Positions 4,761 through 7,260 of a stretch of 7,260 nucleotides of DNA are shown here, piece by piece (position 1 is the first letter of the stretch; each line of letters begins with the position of its first letter). Both the position numbers and the translations under genes were made by a program. The notes under the pieces were generated by a model. That model worked only from the letters and a program-made list of their open reading frames with translations. It ran no database searches and was not told the origin of the DNA. The DNA is from Ruminococcus sp. (GTDB taxonomy: Bacteria > Bacillota > Clostridia > Oscillospirales > Ruminococcaceae). The DNA lies in the NCBI GenBank assembly GCA_031262625.1, contig JAISHJ010000062.1, positions 1-7,260 of the forward strand. The letters run 5' to 3'.

Positions 4761-6428
4761 TTAACCGCCTGTCTTTTCTTCAAGCAAAAGTTTATATTTT
4801 ATACTGTCGATTAGAGCCGAAACGGAAGCATTAATAATATTCGTGGACGCGCCGACTGTAGTCCAGACATTTACGCCGTCGGTACTCTCGATAAGCACCC
4901 TTACATTCGCCGCCGTAGCATTTTTGCTGTCGATTATTCGAACCTTATAGTCTGATAGGTGGACGGTTTCGAGCACAGGGTAAAACTGCGACAGAGCCTT
5001 TCGGAGAGCCTTATCAATTGCGTTTACGGGACCGTCGCCCTCATGCACCCTAAGCTTTGTTTTGTCGTTAACACGCGCCTTAATTATCGCGCTTGTGAGA
5101 GGTTCAGCCTCCCCCGTACGCTCCCCGAGAATTTTATAGTAGTCGAGGGTAAAATATTCGGGCATAATTCCGAAACGTTCGCGGACGAGTATCTCAAAAG
5201 AAGCATCTGCGCCTTCGTACTGGTATCCGTCAGCTTCGCGCTCCTTAACGGTGGTAATTATGTCGGAAATTTCGGGCGAATTTTTATCAATATCTTTACC
5301 GGTAAATATTCTCGAAACCTTCGCGATAACCGCCGCTCTCCCGGCGACTTCCGAAAGGAGGATATTGCGCTCATTCCCGACGGAAGCAGGATTAATATGT
5401 TCAAAAGAAATCGGGTTTTTCCGCACACCGTCCGCGTGCATACCGCCCTTGTGTGCGAAAGCGGATTTCCCAACAAAAGGCATACCGTCCGGCAGACGAA
5501 TATTCGCAATTTCTGCAATTTTCCGCGCCGTTTCGGTAAGTTTTGGAAGATTCTCTTCCGGAATACATTGTAATTTTAGCTTTAACATTATTGAAGGAAT
5601 AATTGTCGAAAGATTAGTATTTCCGCAGCGTTCGCCTATTCCGGTAAAAGTCCCCTGTACATGAGAAGCCCCCGCCATTACGGCAAAGAGTGCGGAGGCA
5701 TCGGCAAAGCCGCAGTCGTTGTGACAGTGAATACCTATAATTACATCGGGGTAGTCATAGAGAGCATCTTTTATACTTTTTGTAATATCATAAACTTCGG
5801 AAGGAAATGAGCCGCCGTTTGTGTCACAGAGAACTATCCTTGAAGCGCCTGCTTTTGCGGCGGCAAAGATAACAGTTTTTGCGTATTCCGGATTATCTTT
5901 ATAGCCGTCAAAAAAATGTTCGGCATCAAAGAAAACTACCTTGCCCGAACGAACCGCAAAGCTTATAGACTCTTCAATCATTTCAAGATTTTCTTCAAGG
6001 CTTGCACCCAAAATTTCGGTTGCGTGAAATACAGAAGCTTTCCCGAAAATGCTGACGTTTTTAGCCGGACATTCTATCAGCGACATGAAAAGTTTGTCGT
6101 CTTCGCAGCGCATAGCCTTACGCCTTGTTGCGCCGAATGCGACAAGATTATCTATGTAATGGGGTGAATAGTATTCACTTGAATAGTTTTCACTTGAATA
6201 GTATTCACTTGAATAGTTTTCACTTGAATCGTATTCACGTGAATCGTATTCACTAAAATCTGAAAAAATCTCCGAATCCTTCGGATTAGAGCCGGGGTTT
6301 CCGGCTTCGATAAAGGGTATACCGAAGTCGCAAAGAGTCTTTATCACTGCCTTTTTGTCGGCGGCGGAGAAGCTTACGTTTTCGGACTGTGCGCCGTCAC
6401 GCAGTGTCGAGTCGAGTATTTCAATCAT
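4761..6428 (-). CDS. cimA: Citramalate synthase (CimA, LeuA-like)
   Basis: A 555-residue acyltransferase of the isopropylmalate/homocitrate synthase family, predicted to make (R)-citramalate from pyruvate and acetyl-CoA for isoleucine synthesis. The HMGL-like barrel (about 1-285) shows LDSTLRDGAQ with catalytic Arg10-Asp11, AGNPGSNPKDSE (41-53; CimA proteins usually have GGWPGSNPKD), LVAFGATRRK (95-104), the HxHND metal site (His234, His236) and GIGERCGN (263-270). A linker with GKSAFAHKGGMH (320-331) follows. The C-terminal LeuA allosteric-type domain (about 430-550) includes HEGDGPVNAIDKALRKAL and WTTVGASTNIINAS. The PGSNPKD and GSTRR-like motifs favour CimA over LeuA; homocitrate or other related activities cannot be excluded. 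Residues 59-88 are a 6 x 5 residue tandem repeat (SEYYS/SENYS types) inserted where the family has a short helix. The start is fixed by the family N-terminus. The ribosome binding site is weak (GGAAT, no clear AGGAG). Confidence 0.9.
   Translation of the reverse strand: MIEILDSTLRDGAQSENVSFSAADKKAVIKTLCDFGIPFIEAGNPGSNPKDSEIFSDFSEYDSREYDSSENYSSEYYSSENYSSEYYSPHYIDNLVAFGATRRKAMRCEDDKLFMSLIECPAKNVSIFGKASVFHATEILGASLEENLEMIEESISFAVRSGKVVFFDAEHFFDGYKDNPEYAKTVIFAAAKAGASRIVLCDTNGGSFPSEVYDITKSIKDALYDYPDVIIGIHCHNDCGFADASALFAVMAGASHVQGTFTGIGERCGNTNLSTIIPSIMLKLKLQCIPEENLPKLTETARKIAEIANIRLPDGMPFVGKSAFAHKGGMHADGVRKNPISFEHINPASVGNERNILLSEVAGRAAVIAKVSRIFTGKDIDKNSPEISDIITTVKEREADGYQYEGADASFEILVRERFGIMPEYFTLDYYKILGERTGEAEPLTSAIIKARVNDKTKLRVHEGDGPVNAIDKALRKALSQFYPVLETVHLSDYKVRIIDSKNATAANVRVLIESTDGVNVWTTVGASTNIINASVSALIDSIKYKLLLEEKTGG
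6165..6254. repeat. In-frame 6 x 15-bp palindromic tandem repeat inside cimA
   Basis: Six exact-length 15-bp units start at 6165, 6180, 6195, 6210, 6225 and 6240 on the plus strand. Units 1 and 3 read TGAATAGTATTCACT and units 2 and 4 TGAATAGTTTTCACT, so the first four form a 30-bp higher-order repeat; units 5 and 6 carry a C at position 6. The core TGAATAGTATTCA is a 13-bp palindrome around a central G. On the coding strand the units read SEYYS, SENYS, SEYDS or REYDS. The multiple-of-three length means that gain or loss of units keeps the frame. The near-identity of the units points to recent expansion. Confidence 0.95.
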
Positions 6429-6460
6429 TAATTTATTCCGCGAGTATATTTTTCATAAAC

Positions 6461-6489
6461 AGTATAACATTTAGCGAAGAAAAAGTCAA
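6461..6489 (-). promoter_or_regulatory. Sigma-A promoter for the cimA-nadA unit
   Basis: On the minus strand TTGACT (6484-6489) is followed after exactly 17 bp by TATACT (6461-6466), preceded by TGT, which makes an extended -10. Transcription should start near 6454, only about 26 nt before the cimA ATG. That is too short for a T-box or leucine/isoleucine leader attenuator, so branched-chain control, if any, must act at the promoter or on the enzyme. The promoter lies just beyond the tcdA stop codon, which makes cimA transcriptionally separable from tcdA. Confidence 0.8.
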
Positions 6490-6507
6490 TAATTTAACGA
6501 AAATTAA

Positions 6508-7260
6508 TCAAATTCCCAAAATATCTCTGACAACTTCGGAAGCGATTAAAAGCCCTGCTGCGCCGGGAACAAAGGCAGTACTGCCGGGGATAGGCTTTTT
6601 GTAGGGTAAGCGCAGACTGTTCGCATCACCGGAACTGCTCGTGCCGCCCATACTTTCTGAAATTCCTGCGCCGCCCGAATTGCCCGAAGCGTTTACACCG
6701 TTTGTTGCGTTCCTATTAGTATCAGCCGCCTTTATCGGTGTTTCTCTCGAATAGACTACCTTCAAGTCCTTCACGCCGCGTTGCCGCAGTTCATACCGTA
6801 TAATTCTTGCAAGAGGGCAGGTGTCGGTTTTGTAAATATCCGTTACTTCAAGGAGCGAAGGGTTAAGCTTATTGCCTGTTCCCATGCAGGATATTACCGG
6901 AATTCCTTCATTTTTCGCACGGGTAATTATCGCGATTTTCGCCGTAACCGTGTCAATTGCATCAACGATATAGTCAAAATCTGAAAAGTTTATCTGCCCC
7001 TCTGTTTCCGGAAGATAGAACATATCGAAGGTTAATACTTTACAGTCGGGGTTGATACTTAAAATTCGCTCTTTTGCCGCGTCAGTCTTTTTCATACCAA
7101 GCGTGAAGAGGTTTGCGAATATCTGTCGATTAAGATTACTCTCTGTAAAAATATCGTTATCTATTACTCCGAGTGCACCTATACCGCTTCGTGCTAAGCT
7201 TTCGACAACGTGTCCGCCCACGCCCCCTAAACCGAATACGGCAACCCTCGCGGCACTTAA
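6508..7260 (-). CDS. tcdA: tRNA threonylcarbamoyladenosine dehydratase (TcdA/ThiF family), 5'-truncated by window edge
   Basis: TcdA uses ATP to cyclise t6A at position 37 of ANN-decoding tRNAs, giving ct6A, as an E1-like adenylating enzyme. The visible 250 codons run open to the right edge, so the N-terminal 20-30 residues are outside. The GTG at 7219-7221 is an internal Val of the nucleotide-binding motif VFGLGGVGGHVVE, not the start. Other hallmarks are IDNDIFTESNLNRQ, DYIVDAIDTVTAK, SCMGTGNKLNP, DIYKTDTCPLAR, KVVYSRETP and PGSTAFVPGAAGLLIASEV. Between VVYSRETPIK and KKPIPGS, where relatives have a short loop, about 40 residues rich in Asn, Gly and Ser are inserted (coded at about 6607-6729). 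Family members MoeB and ThiF are alternatives, but the CPLAR and VVYS.E.P motifs favour TcdA. The gene ends 79 bp before cimA. Confidence 0.9.
   Translation of the reverse strand, partial: LSAARVAVFGLGGVGGHVVESLARSGIGALGVIDNDIFTESNLNRQIFANLFTLGMKKTDAAKERILSINPDCKVLTFDMFYLPETEGQINFSDFDYIVDAIDTVTAKIAIITRAKNEGIPVISCMGTGNKLNPSLLEVTDIYKTDTCPLARIIRYELRQRGVKDLKVVYSRETPIKAADTNRNATNGVNASGNSGGAGISESMGGTSSSGDANSLRLPYKKPIPGSTAFVPGAAGLLIASEVVRDILGI

Noticed and set aside
4959..5573. Plus-strand 204-codon open frame
   Set aside because: It is antisense to cimA, whose family motifs are unambiguous; length alone is explained by codon bias.
6436..6456. Tiny upstream ORF (MKNILAE) before cimA
   Set aside because: It would start at or before the predicted transcription start and has no ribosome binding site, so translation is unlikely.
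6429..6507. T-box or peptide-leader attenuator controlling cimA
   Set aside because: The predicted leader is about 26 nt, too short for either mechanism, and no specifier or antiterminator sequence is seen.
7219..7221. GTG as the start codon of tcdA
   Set aside because: It falls inside the GxGGxG nucleotide-binding motif and the frame stays open to the window edge, so the true start lies outside.

Overview
The window looks like a piece of an anaerobic Firmicutes genome, most likely class Clostridia and possibly a Ruminococcus/Oscillospiraceae-type gut or fermentative organism. This is inferred from a multi-cluster sensory-type [FeFe]-hydrogenase, a clostridial-style citramalate synthase, near-consensus sigma-A promoters (TTGACA-17-TATAAT and TTGACT-17-TATACT), AGGAG-like ribosome binding sites and a moderate-to-low GC content. 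No rRNA, tRNA or CRISPR array is visible.

All five supported genes lie on the minus strand, so they are transcribed from right to left. From the right edge: (1) a 5'-truncated tcdA/ThiF-family tRNA t6A dehydratase (6508-7260, continuing off the window) with an Asn/Gly/Ser-rich insertion near its C-terminus; (2) a citramalate synthase, cimA (4761-6428), with its own promoter and a striking in-frame 6 x 15 bp tandem repeat inside the catalytic barrel domain; (3) quinolinate synthase nadA (3784-4692), 68 bp downstream of cimA and probably co-transcribed with it; (4) an unrecognised two-TM membrane protein with a GGY/Pro-rich linker and an acidic cytoplasmic tail (2195-3604); (5) a putative H2-sensing [FeFe]-hydrogenase, HydS-like (342-2045), behind a perfect-consensus promoter.

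Functionally, cimA supplies citramalate from pyruvate and acetyl-CoA (isoleucine route) and nadA makes quinolinate for NAD. TcdA finishes the cyclic t6A37 modification of ANN-decoding tRNAs. The HydS-like protein carries all H-cluster cysteines but has sensory-type substitutions around the active site. It ends in a predicted helical/coiled-coil tail rather than a recognisable kinase, phosphatase, PAS or complete chemotaxis domain, so its output partner is unknown. The membrane protein next to it may or may not be related; nothing in the sequence proves a link.

The non-coding DNA is unusually structured. Positions 1-341 hold no credible gene. They contain a 29-bp inverted repeat (2-30 with 215-243) enclosing a terminator-like 17-bp stem, then a G-quadruplex-type G-run array (245-269), then a GC-rich hairpin (253-313) directly behind the hydrogenase gene. 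Between nadA and the membrane gene (3698-3795) is an array of five palindromic ~19-bp repeats that runs into the nadA stop codon. The repeat inside cimA is also built from palindromic units. The main candidates for something new are the in-frame repeat in cimA, the palindromic array at the end of nadA, the tail-only sensory hydrogenase, and the structured 1-313 region.
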